A model generated the notes under the pieces. That model searched no databases. It saw only the letters and a list, made by a program, of their open reading frames with translations, and was not told the origin of the DNA. This document shows positions 54,217-64,000 of a stretch of DNA of 64,000 nucleotides, piece by piece. Origin of the DNA: Zhengitettix transpicula (taxonomy: Eukaryota; Arthropoda; Insecta; Orthoptera; Tetrigidae); assembly GCA_037074705.1 (NCBI GenBank), contig CM073594.1, positions 64,600,509 through 64,664,508 on the forward strand, given 5' to 3'. The first letter of the stretch is position 1. The number at the start of each line of letters is the position of its first letter. The position numbers and the translations under genes are program-made.

Positions 54217-55255
54217 TGGGAAGGGTTAATTTTGTATTGGCGTTTGAAATAAATAACAGAGAGAAAAAACTGATATGCCGCCGACGTTTCGACAAATAAT
54301 TCTGTCATTCTCATTCCCACAAATAATTCTTTTCAACTTTACAAACGCAAATTTGTATTGTAGTTTGGAACAAATAGCAATCATAATAATTCTTGTTTCT
54401 CTCATATTTACTCGTTTCGACGGACAGATCGGTCGTCTTCATTCGGGTTAATTCCCTAATATAGAGCTTTTACATCTTAACAAGACAAATTTCTATTCTG
54501 TTCTGGAACCGTCTGCTGTGGTAGACGTACAATTTTCATTTATGACGACCTCTTACTGTCGGAATGAAGCGTGTGGTCCATCAACACCGTTTGGCAGTTT
54601 GGAGACTCGTAACAATTCTCCTGTTTTGAGCCGTTGTTGACCTTTACTGTATTTGTTTTACGACCTTCCTAAAAATGTACAGAAAGTGCGTTCGCAAGAA
54701 AGACTCCCCACGTCGTCTTTGCCGTCGCAGAAGTCTCTGTGCCTGGGAATATCTTCAGCGCGGCTTTCGAGGAACGTAAGGTTAATGACAGTGGCGCGGC
54801 GCCATTGTTTCTGTGTCGCTCGCGAGGGAGGAAAATGAAATCATTCACATGCTAATGAAATGAACGAGTCTTTGTCTCACCTGTACCGCACTGAGTAGGT
54901 CCCCCGCGTCGGCTAATTACGTCACTCGGGCACCGAGTTATAATACGATCAGTTTCGCAATGCCCTATTAATAGACAAGGGAACGGCCTTGTGATAAAAA
55001 CTGGACGTTGTTTTTATATTTTAACTATGAACACTGGAGAAAAAAAAAATTAACTGGGTATTAACAGAAAGGATTACAATAAAATGTTGTTGTTTCCATT
55101 AACCCTCTGCAACGATGAAGTTCTCACACGACTACGAAAATATATTGAAGACAAAGAACCGAAAAAACGCCCACAAAAAAACTCTTCAATTTTATACTTT
55201 TTTAGTTGGTTTCTGAATAAAAACTGCTGTTTTTAACTATTAAGCAGGATTGAAA
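54217..55255. other. Unassigned; weak hammerhead relatives
   Basis: Minus-strand remnants at about 54285-54320 (GTCGAAACGTCGGCG after a poor hairpin) and 54414-54446 (GAAGACGACCGATCTGTCC..GTCGAAACGAG). Neither keeps CTGANGA. No gene. Confidence 0.35.
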
Positions 55256-55260
55256 ATATT

Positions 55261-55310
55261 AACGGAGCCTCGAACCGAACCCCGGATTCAACTGAGCTAC
55301 ACCGTCAATT
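55261..55310 (-). mobile_element. tRNA-derived SINE head, truncated
   Basis: The minus strand reads GGTGTAGCTCAGTTG, an A-box-like tRNA 5' half, directly followed by CCGGGGTTCGGTTCGAGGC, a B-box-like 3' half. The anticodon region is deleted. Confidence 0.55.
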
Positions 55311-55363
55311 TTCACTTTATAATAAGGAAATTAAGAGACATTCGTACCGAGTCGGAAATCAAA

Positions 55364-55445
55364 TTGACGTGTCTGCTCAGTAGGTAGTGTGTCTGCGTAC
55401 AATAACAGTGGACCCCGGATTTGATTCCTGCTCCGTCGAATTCTT
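55364..55445 (+). mobile_element. tRNA-derived SINE head
   Basis: TGCTCAGTAGGTAGTGTGTC (A-box region) and GGATTTGATTCCTGCTCCG (B-box region, GATTTGATTCC) are spaced as in a tRNA. It lies in inverted orientation 55 bp from the head at 55261. Flanks ('acttcataataa' and 'actttataataagg') are also similar. Confidence 0.6.
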
Positions 55446-55640
55446 TTCCACCATCATACTTCATAATAATAGATTTTCTCATAGGTTCTAATATATTACA
55501 CATTTGACGAAAAATATTTAAATGTTGTTTTTCTAATTTTCACGATCTCTGTGTTCCAGAGATATTATTTTTCTTCTCTGGATCTTTCTGGAAGTTAGGC
55601 GTAAAAGGTTCTTTCATGGTGCGTGATGGTTTATCTCTTC

Positions 55641-56510
55641 TCTTTGTATATAAAAATGAATGTCTGTCTGCGTGTGATGAAATTTTGGTGAGTTGTGACG
55701 AAGCACGCGAAGTTGTCTGTCGGGTTTTCGAAGCGTTAGGCAACTCCAACGGGGTGAACGGGGATGAAATTTACAGTCATGCTAAAATTGCCGATACTAG
55801 GATCGATTAATTACTTTTCGGGGTTAGTGTATTTAATAGTTTCTATCCAGATTTTTTTGTGTATAAATTCAATCTATTAGAACACCAATAAGGGAGGGGG
55901 TGGAGTGGCGTTACATAAAAATAACACGAAACAACCGATATTGGTGTCAAATCCAGGGTTATAGAAGTCGATGAGTTTAATTCTGACATTTACCATCTTC
56001 GTTAAGATGTATTTCAGCCTGTAGGAGTGGGGTGGAAAGGTGATGAAACAAATCGTAAACAATCGTAATCGCGTTGAGAAATATCTACCAAAGTTTATGC
56101 ACATGTTACTTACGATACAGGAACAAACACTGAGAGGTTAAGACACTCCTACCACATCTAGGGACGAGGGCGAAGGGCGAAATTTAAAAACATTCCTAAC
56201 CGGCCATTATAAGCGTCGAATAAAACGTTTCTAAAGTCACTTACTTTGATAGTATCATTCTAGAATTTTTAAGTGTTTATATGGAACTGCAAAAGGCATT
56301 ACTATGGTGCGGGAGGTGGTGGAACAGGTTTACATAAAAAATAATGCATAAAAAATCGATATTAGTGTCCATTCTGGGGTTATAGGAGTCGCTGAGATTA
56401 AATCACGCATTAGTAATGGAAGTTGATGAAATTTTATGTTTCTTTTCGTGGAAGTGGATAGGTCGTGAAAAGGTTACCTGTAGTAGTTATGACCCTCTTA
56501 AATTTTTATT
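55641..56510 (+). mobile_element. Family B repeat, plus-sense copy
   Basis: Starts with 'gtatataaaaatgaatgtctg', the end signature seen (inverted) at 62908-62926. It follows the inverse of the 61553 copy with internal gaps (gggttatagaagtcgatgag, ttacttacgatacagg). It stops before the 'acccgggcaac' end. The small plus-strand frame at 55616-55810 is repeat sequence. Confidence 0.7.
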
Positions 56511-56706
56511 TATTTTTTGATAGATGGAATTCAGAGCTCCGTATGAATTTAATAATTGACCAAATTTATAAAATTATAATTTCAAAACGTTGAGTGAACT
56601 ATGTAGTAATTCAAAACTTGGAGTATTTATGAATTAATTATTTATACAATATCAATTATTGGCTGAAATTAATGGAACAATTTGGCACAATACACAAAAT
56701 ATATAC

Positions 56707-56737
56707 CTGATGAAGTCCTAAATTAAGGTCGAAGTGT
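56707..56737 (+). ncRNA. Hammerhead-like motif
   Basis: CTGATGA (56707-56713) is canonical. Stem II GTCC/GGTC has one mismatch around TAAATTAA. The second strand is GAAGTGTT instead of GAAACGTT. Probably recently inactivated. Confidence 0.5.
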
Positions 56738-57890
56738 TGTGAACTCATTTGCTTAGTCAATATTCAAATTTGTAGTGATTAATGGCCAGTTTTTGTGTTT
56801 ATTGTAATTTTGAACGCGTTCATTATTAATGTTCCGCAATTAAATTAATTATTAGAGGCGATTAACAGTGAAAAACATGGTACGCAAGAAAATAATAAAT
56901 GGGTATGCAATCAACATGTATTGGTTAATGGCTGCCTGCCCTCGCTTTATTTTTTCTTCTCCGAAAGTAACTTCAGTAAGGCATTGTTTAATAGTAGTCA
57001 CAAAGGTGTGCAATTTGTAAGGAAATAATAGAATCAATGTAGCACATTGTTGTCGTCGTCAAGGAACTTTTGTCTGCGGTCGAGAAAGAAGATGGTGATG
57101 TTTTAAGAGAAGGAGAGGAAGGACATCACCCTAGAAAAAAAAACAGTGAAAGAGCAACATGGAAATGAATTTCTGTAGAGCCGTTCAGGGGTTTCTACCC
57201 TCAATAAACTTTTCTCGTTTCTTTTGATCTGCCAGACTTTTTCATTCGTCCTCCCACCTCCGACACGTCAAAAACGATTTCTTTTATTTATGGGAACTTG
57301 GCGAATTGGAATTGCTTGAGAAAGGAGCGGCAAGACGGGACTCGGGAGGAGGAGTCCGAAAATATCTCCGCCACAAGGGGGAAGTCCCGAGTCTAGCGTC
57401 TTTGTCCGATAGTAATTATCAGAGAGCCAAAGACGTTCACATCCTTTTCCGTCTCCTAAAATAGAAAGTGATGCGTCGGGGCGCTGATTTGCATGATTAT
57501 TACACCCCGTTTTCATTGCAGCATTCTTACATTAATTACCTTCTTTTTAACTGAATAAATATACTAGCCAATAAGTCAGAAAATGGATATTTAACGTATT
57601 GTAACAATGTTTTGTGTCGACTTTGGGGCGTTATCAGATGACATATAATCAGAAGTGAGGAATTTAATAAATATTTCCAATAAAAATTTTCGTATTGACG
57701 CTATCGAACATAAATTATGGTTGGTTGTTGAAATTTTTTCTCTGGGGTTATTCCATTATTGTCTGAGTGAAGAGATAATGCGAAGAAAGAAGAGTGATCT
57801 ACTTTCATATTTAATATAATCTGACAATCATCGATGACCAATATGTCTTAAAAAGGTGTATTAATTAATTAAAACAAAAATAATCATTTC
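56738..57890. other. Unassigned region
   Basis: The minus strand at about 57605-57640 has CTGATAACGCCCC, a possible further decayed motif. No gene. Confidence 0.3.
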
Positions 57891-57895
57891 TATGC

Positions 57896-57928
57896 GACGT
57901 TCTGTCCACAATTTTTGGACGTCCTCAG
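57896..57928 (-). ncRNA. Hammerhead-like motif
   Basis: The minus strand has CTGAGGA, then C, stem II GTCC/GGAC with loop AAAAATTGT, then AGAACGTC (one base off GAAACGTC). The loop and flank 'catagaaat' match the 359 copy, so these two are close relatives. Confidence 0.5.
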
Positions 57929-59400
57929 TATAAATAGTTTTGAATCGTGCATTTATAAATTAGAACAAATATAAATTTAGTGTCATGTGACAGTTGCAAC
58001 AGAAATAACACTCATTTTTCTTCTTCTATCAGTATGAGGAATCCTTTGCTGTAATTTTTCCGTTTTGTTACACCCTGTGTAAGTGTTACATAAATGATTG
58101 AATATAAGAAAACATCTGTAGTAGTTTTTAACATGTAATGTCTTTGATCTCTTTAGATTCAGTAAAAGAATATACGGAGTTTGTGTGCATCTTCAAGGAA
58201 GTTAAAGAAACGGGCCGACTGTGTATTGACATGTACTGGAGAGGAAGTGAGGACCTTTTTTCAAGAGGTCACTGATTAAATAATCCGTCGCGAACTCGTG
58301 TATGTGTGATATCTCGGCAAATGAACGAAATGTTCCGGTTAATTTGATAACCCCGGTACGTCATTTCCTTTAGGGTAATCACCACAAACCATTCAAACGA
58401 GAAGTCTTTTGGCATTTTCCCCTCCCATTTTCATTCCTGCGTTCAGCGGACATCAAACGCACTGAGTAGGATGGGAAACGGACGGTGGACAGATATCGGA
58501 GTGATGGTCGATTTACCATCGCCGAACGCAGCTTCCACGGTATTTTTCTCCTCGGAAACTTCGGTGACCTTCCCGCTGCATACTTTTTTTTAATCTTCCC
58601 TAATGATTTATTTGGCTCAGACGTTCACGAACGGCGAAACTAATTTTGAATTCTCATGACCTTTGTCGCTTTCCAGGAACTCGAGATTCGTGAGTTGGTT
58701 CCTTGAAAAGGTTCCCTGACGGAAATGATTATGCTGCGAAAGAGTGAGATAGAGATTCTGGGAAACTACTTTTATTTGTTAATTTTGGTATCGACCCCAA
58801 TGTTTTACACCAGTGACCAATTTGAATTTAAAACTTAATTCATCATTCAAAAATTCTTTAATTTTCAATTCGGAGCTTTCGGCAGTATTGCCATAGTCAC
58901 TTGTATAGAGAAATAAAACAATTTAACAGGAATCATTCTATATCTATTTTTTTTTTCATTTTAAAATTTTTTCCAAAAACTTGGTGATAGTCATCTTGAT
59001 ATATCTTATCCTACGGTAATGTTTCTTCAATTAATCACGCATAAAATCCTTCTAAAATGTTGTCCAGGTCGTCTGTTGGGGTTTGATCTCTTAACTTGAG
59101 ATTTTTCTTCAAGAATTTGAAGTATTTATTAAAAAGACTGATATGTGATAATTAGTTAATTTTTTATTAACCCCAATCAGTCTCCAATTCGGGTTAATTC
59201 AAATTGTATATAAGTATTTTTAATAAAACTTTTCAAATGAAGAATAATCGCAATTTTTATTTTACAGAATAGTAGTCCTTGTAAATAAACTTGAAACTAA
59301 GAAGGCTTACACTATTCACAAAAAAAAAGATATAATTATCGCTGCAATTGTCAGAGAAGGTTTGGGTTTATGAGGTGAAGTACGCAAAAAAGTGAACACA
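57929..59400. other. Unassigned region
   Basis: At 58863-58900 the phrase 'cggagctttcggcagtattg' relates to the inner arms of the foldback at 32431. No gene. Confidence 0.3.
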
Positions 59401-59401
59401 A

Positions 59402-59720
59402 TAGTTGCAACAAGGAAAATGAATGAGTGACTGTGAGATCAACAGAGGACCGAGCGAGTGACTGACTGGCTGAGTCAATAATTGAATGGCTTGACGGACT
59501 GACTGATTGAGCAATTGACTGGTTATTGACTCAGTGGATGACCGATTGAGTCAGTGAGCGACGGACTGACTGACTTTTTGAATGAGTGAATGATTGACTA
59601 ATTGATTGAACGAAAGGCCGAAATAGTGGCTGAGCGAGTGACTCACCAATTGATAGACTTGACTGAGAGAATGAATTTTTGAGTGATTGGCTGACCGAAT
59701 GCGTGGTAGACTCGTTGATT
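59402..59720 (+). repeat. Degenerate tetranucleotide array (TGAN/GACT type)
   Basis: More than 300 bp dominated by tgac, tgag, tgaa and tgat steps in a loose 4-nt rhythm (gagtgactgactggctgagt, gactgactgattgag, gagtgaatgattgacta). The minus-strand frame with SVSQSL-type repeats is the translation of this array. Confidence 0.75.
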
Positions 59721-61552
59721 CAACATGTGAATTAAAAAATGATTCCTGGAAAAAAAGTGAATCATGTAAAACATGTGAGCTTTGTGATCCAGACTCAGAG
59801 TCTATTAGGCAGTCTTTTAAACTGAAGAGGATTTGTACGCTCACTCGTAATATGAGGACGGATGAGGTTTTGATGAGGAGCTTAGGGCAATGTGTCGAGT
59901 GGAATTTCTTTTTCTTTCTTATTTCCACTGTTGCCGTTGACACTACTTGCTCAGGTGCAGTGCGGACACACCTCAGTTAGTTCGCAGATAAATATTCCAC
60001 GTGTTTGCATTAAATACGTGCGCGTGCGATAAATGCAACTCCACGAGTGTAGATATCGTCGAAACGTCTTCCTCGTACCTAACAAAGACCCTACTAAGAA
60101 CAAAATCGTTCCAAAACGTATGTAATCTGGTTGGTTGAAACCATTAAAGAACAAAAATCCCACTGACAAAAATTTTTTTGTAACCGACGTGATCTTCAAT
60201 GAAGAATTAACAACTTACGTTTTACTCATCCTCCAAATTTAGATTGTTCTTTTAGATTTAGACGCCATTTTCTGCATTGCACTTGTCATGACGGTTTTTA
60301 TTTTCAGTAATGAAATAAATGCTAGAGGTCATTATTGTTTTTGCGAAGCTTCTTCGAAGTTTACGTCAAATATCTTCCACCACTGGTCCTGACGAAAGGA
60401 AACCCAATTTTTCTTCCCAATTTGGGCGTTAAAATACTATATAATTGATAATAGTTATTTACAGGGTCATATCATGTAAGAATAAATGAGACTTCTTCTT
60501 GAGCGATTGCATGTTCACACATTTTTTATAACGAAGACGACCCCAAAAAACAAAGATGATCAATTAATCAAATTGATTAATCTGCACGCGGATTATGCAT
60601 CTTACGGCTTTTGCTGCGTGGTCAGATGGCTGCATAGTGGCTAGAATCTGGCTGTTCTCACTCCAACTCTCGGAGCTCTTGAAATAAAAACCCTATAAGA
60701 ACCATCTCACGCTTCTAGAGAACTGATTATCGATCAACTCTGGCCGCTCTTTTTGTCACCCGTCTGATCGCTTCCGTCTGCTGGCGAAAACTCGGCTCTC
60801 ATTACGCTCATTCAAATATCTCCTAAAAACAGATGTGATTGGTTTCTTGTCGTCATCTCCACCGTGTTAGTCAGGCCTGTGTCCCCTTTCACGATTAAAA
60901 CCTACCGCGACCGAATGCAGTCTACTGTACAGTCTACCTTACAAGCTACACATAGGGAAACTGTGTCTATGTGTACTCTCATAGACCTCCCACGCCGTTG
61001 TGATTCCTAATTCACGTTTTTATAGGTTGGCAACTGTCATTATGATTTCAAGGTGAATAATATAAAATGCAGAGGTGCTGCAAACCGCATTTGTTTCACA
61101 AATTGTTGACCTTTCCAGCGACTGCCGTGGCTCAGGGGTTATCGGAGTAATGTGGTACATTTGTGATCTCACCAAGGTTGGTCGCTGTCGTCACCTTTGC
61201 ATATGTAAATCATCCCAGAGCCGTCGCTGTGGGTGATGTTTGCTTATGCTAAAAACCCTCAATTTTTCTTGATGTAACCGCCGTAATGTCTCCTTCCGGC
61301 TACAACTTAATTAGTTCTCTATAAATGTGAGGTGGTTCTTGCAGGGGTATTTACCCTCAAAAGCTACCGGAATTGAGTAAGATTCTAGTCGCTGTCCAGA
61401 GATCTTACTACGCAGCAAAAGCGACGAATATAAACATAATCCGCGTGCGTAATACTTTCTTTTTTTGGGATGTGTGTGGATGCAGTCGCCTAATCTCGTG
61501 CTTTATGCTTAGACAACTTGTAAATACGAGTAAAATAACTCTTATTAAATAC
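59721..61552. other. Unassigned region
   Basis: A tRNA A-box-like 'gtggctcaggggttatcg' at 61128 lacks a B box. No gene is supported. Confidence 0.3.
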
Positions 61553-62926
61553 GAGAGAGTGCCAGCGTTGCCCGGGTATTTATTTAAATTAACCCGGAGT
61601 AAGAATTAATTCGAGACTAACCTCTTGGTAAACCTTTCATTTAACCAGCACCAATAGCTCCTGTGTTATAAAATTTACCTATTTAAGGTCCCCTCCCCAC
61701 CTAACCCCTGGGGGCATCGAACTTCAAATAAACCACGACGATGACTGACAGTATTCGGGAACCCTTCTACTACATAAAATAAAAGTGTCTAAAACAACAC
61801 GACGACTTAAAACAGTAAACATAGTTTACTTAATAAAGACTAAAACTATTCCAGATGCTTTCATATAGTGAAGAAATACAACCGTTAACTGAATAGAGAT
61901 CAAAATATAGACGGTACCCTAAAAAAAAAAATGGTCGGTACCTTAAGAGGGTCAAAACTACTCCAGATAACTTTTTTTCAACTGCGACCACCTCCACGAA
62001 GAGGAACATAAAATTTCATCAACCACCATGATTATTGCGAGAATTAAACTCGCCGACTCCTATAACCCCGGAGTCGACTCTAATATCGGTCTTTTTTGAA
62101 TGATTTTTTATTTAAACTTTCCACAAACATAGTAGTGTTTCCCTTCCGTGTCTTTGTGAGTTGAAATTAGACACTTAAAAATTCCAGAATGACACTATGA
62201 AATTAAGGGACCGCGAAAACTATTTATTCGACGCTTTTTAAAATTCCATCCCACCCCTAGTGTGTCTTAACCCCTCAGTGTTTGTTCTTGGATCGTAAGT
62301 AACATGTGTATGAGGTTTGATAGAAATTGGTCAACGAATTTAAGATTGTAAACGGAAATTTGTTTCACCCTCTTCCACCCCACTCCCAGGGGATGAAGTA
62401 CGTCCGAACCAGTATGGTAAGTGTCAAAATTAAACTCATTGACATTTATACCCCCAAATTCAACACCAGCCTGTGTTGTTTACTCATTACTTTATCTAAC
62501 GGCCTTTCACCCACATCATTCCCAACCCCCACACTTAGGCGCTGATCTACAACTTAACTGACGTAGTAAATGTCAGAATGAATCTCATTGACATTTATAA
62601 CTCTGTATTTTACACATATCTCAGTTGTTTCGCGTTTATTTTATGTAACGCCCCTCTCTTAGTCGTGCTTTAAGAGGTTGAAATTATACACTAAAAACAT
62701 CTGGATAGAAAGTATTAATCTCGTATACCCTGAAAATTAATTAATTGACGCTAATATTGGCCGTTTCAACGTGTTGGGAGTTTCGTAATGCTTCGAAAAC
62801 ACGACTGGAACCTTTGAGGGGGTGCGCACAACAACTCGCTAAAGTTTCATCGCATTTGGATGAATTGTTTAGGAGTGCATAGGGGAGAGACATACACACA
62901 GACATTCATTTTTATATATAGAGACG
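61553..62926 (-). mobile_element. Family B repeat, longest copy
   Basis: Bounded on the plus strand by 'gagagtgccagcgttgcccg' and by 'cattcatttttatatataga'. About 1.37 kb, non-coding. Near-repeated internal segments occur (the 'aaattaaactcattgacat' text at about 62428 and again near 62578), suggesting an internal duplication of roughly 150 bp. The end pair is typical of a common invertebrate repeat class; I cannot name its superfamily. Confidence 0.72.
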
Positions 62927-63400
62927 TATTTGAATTTAACGACTACATTTTGAAGAAAAAGGGGTTTGTCCATCAGCAGGGGCAGTGGTTGAAGCTGCTT
63001 GAGGCGATTTCGCTCTTGTTCTCTCACTACTCAGAAGTTGAACGGTCTAAATTTTGTGACATGTTTTGTTATTATTCGAGAGTTGGTAGGACGTGTGGCG
63101 GCTGTTGCGTTTTTCTGGCCGATTCCTGCACGTCCGCGATGTGTTTTTTTTTCTTTCTGTCTCTTGGGAGGAGGAGAAGAGGTGATTAGATCCGCCATGA
63201 CGCACGCTTCTATCGCATTGGCCAAAAGAAAGAGCGAGCAGCATCCTGCAACACGCAAACCTGGTACCCAATTAAAATGCAGAGAACCATATAGAACAAG
63301 AATATAGTACATTTCTCTATCAACGACCCAAGATTATCAGAAAGAAAAACATTAATCACTACGTTTCTACGTTAATTTAGATGTTTATCAAGGTGTTTAA
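62927..63400. other. Unassigned spacer; weak hammerhead relative
   Basis: Overlapping frames at 62999-63312 lack domains. The minus strand at about 63360-63393 reads TTGATAAACATCTAAATTAACGTAGAAACGTAG, a decayed motif. Confidence 0.35.
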
Positions 63401-63410
63401 CTATTACAAT

Positions 63411-63500
63411 ATACAGGGTGATTTAACGGTCAGAGAACACTCTGTGAGGGGTGGTACAGCGTACTATGGGAATGTATGGTGGCGCTTTGAGGCTCAAACA
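63411..63500. mobile_element. TACAGGGTG-type terminal sequence
   Basis: Begins 'tatacagggtgatttaacgg', a terminus common in insect repeats and similar to 40400. Boundaries are uncertain. Confidence 0.35.
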
Positions 63501-63554
63501 CAAAAAATGAGACATGAAACGACAAACAATTTCTTATTTACAGCATCATCAGGG

Positions 63555-64000
63555 AATGCAATCTTCTTCGTAGACGACATTTCCATCTCCTACCAAACCT
63601 CCTCCCTGACCTCAAATATCCAACCTCTTCCACTCACGCACCTAGAGCATTGGTCCAAACGGAAAATCAGCATAAATCCCACGAAATCAGTAACCGACCC
63701 ATTCACACTAACCAAAAACCCTCCTCTGCACATCCTCCTCCATCTAAAAAACGCAGTAATACCCACAAAAACGGAAACCACCTACCCAGGACTCATCTTT
63801 GATTCAAAGCTCTCTGGGAAACCGCACATTAAACACCTCCTCTCCAAAATCAATCTTAAATTCAGATCACTATATCCCCACTCACCATCAGCACAAAACG
63901 CTTAGTATATCTACCCACCTGGTCCTTCGCCTCATCCATATGGGGAGAAACAGCCAAAATAAAAACAAAACATAATCCATCGCACCACTACTAACTCTCC
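63555..64000 (+). pseudogene. Jockey-type LINE reverse transcriptase, runs off the window
   Basis: The frame gives NAIFFVDDISISYQTSS (the FADD box with A changed to V), then HWSKRKISINPTKS, YPGLIFDSKL and KPHIKHLLSKINLKFRSLYP. After a stop at 63903, TWSFASSIWGETAKIKTK follows in another frame. These are the palm-thumb blocks of Jockey-clade RTs: FADDT, W(R)IKINPxKS, YLGxxxDxxLxxxxHI, SPxWG. The A-to-V change and the stop mark it as dead. The 5' part is absent and replaced by the repeat at 63411. Confidence 0.8.

Noticed and set aside
55616..55810. Small plus-strand frame of 64 codons
   Set aside because: It overlaps the start of a family B copy, whose other copies are not open in that frame.
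60610..60680. Another faint tRNA-like stretch (TGCGTGGTCAGATGGCTGC)
   Set aside because: No GGTTCGANTCC follows. The similarity is limited to the A-box region.
61128..61260. tRNA-like 5' half (GTGGCTCAGGGGTTATCG)
   Set aside because: No B box or acceptor-stem complement at the right distance, so neither a tRNA gene nor a SINE can be supported.

Overview
This is eukaryotic, AT-rich, intron/intergenic-type DNA with almost no recognisable host coding sequence. The best guess is an insect or another arthropod. The grounds are Penelope-like retroelement (PLE) sequence with a GIY-YIG endonuclease, non-LTR retrotransposon relics, a DUF4817-type transposase helix-turn-helix fragment, a tRNA-derived SINE with an insect-like body and 3' part, and many microsatellites. 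No rRNA gene, intact tRNA gene, CRISPR array or bacterial operon is visible. Nearly all open frames here are chance frames or shadows of repeats.

Layout. 0-4 kb: hammerhead-like motifs and several copies of a poly-A-tailed interspersed repeat (called SINE-A here). 4.8-5.6 kb: a decayed purine-rich tandem array. 6-12 kb: mostly unassigned, with a possible LTR-element primer-binding site, an 80-bp tandem family (family C) and a scrap of reverse transcriptase. 12.2-13.3 kb: an inverted pair of hammerhead-like motifs and a copy of family B. 15.6-16.4 kb: a LINE 3' relic running into a 20-bp minisatellite. 18.4-19.4 kb: a CpG-rich island with one candidate host coding exon. 21-25.4 kb: decayed tandem arrays. 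25.9-27.8 kb: a broken LINE with a SINE-A copy inserted in it, with target-site duplication. 31.7-32.6 kb: a full-length SINE-A (10-bp target duplication) followed by a foldback element. 36.0-36.9 kb: a PLE 3' end (RT tail, GIY-YIG endonuclease) followed by a hammerhead-like motif. 37.6-38.2 kb: another nearly full SINE-A. 40-51 kb: DUF4817 relic, many hammerhead-like motifs, tRNA-SINE, foldbacks. 51.7-56.5 kb: decayed tandem array, SINE-A copies, tRNA-like SINE pair, family B. 59.4-64 kb: a degenerate TGAN-type array, the longest family B copy, and a Jockey-type reverse transcriptase running off the window end.

The most interesting signal is a dispersed set of about twenty short motifs on both strands with the hammerhead ribozyme core: CTGANGA, a stem II hairpin, then GAAACGTH. 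Different copies carry different but self-complementary stem II sequences, which is internal covariation evidence. Two copies are also enclosed in outer inverted repeats of unrelated sequence, and several occur as head-to-head inverted pairs. One lies about 150 bp downstream of a recognisable PLE endonuclease. Hammerhead ribozymes are known in PLEs and in animal retrozymes, so the class is not new. The density, the inverted-pair architecture and the apparent covariation in one 64-kb window deserve checking. The second signal is SINE-A, about 540-575 bp, without visible tRNA promoter boxes, with one or two 23-nt hairpins at its 5' end.
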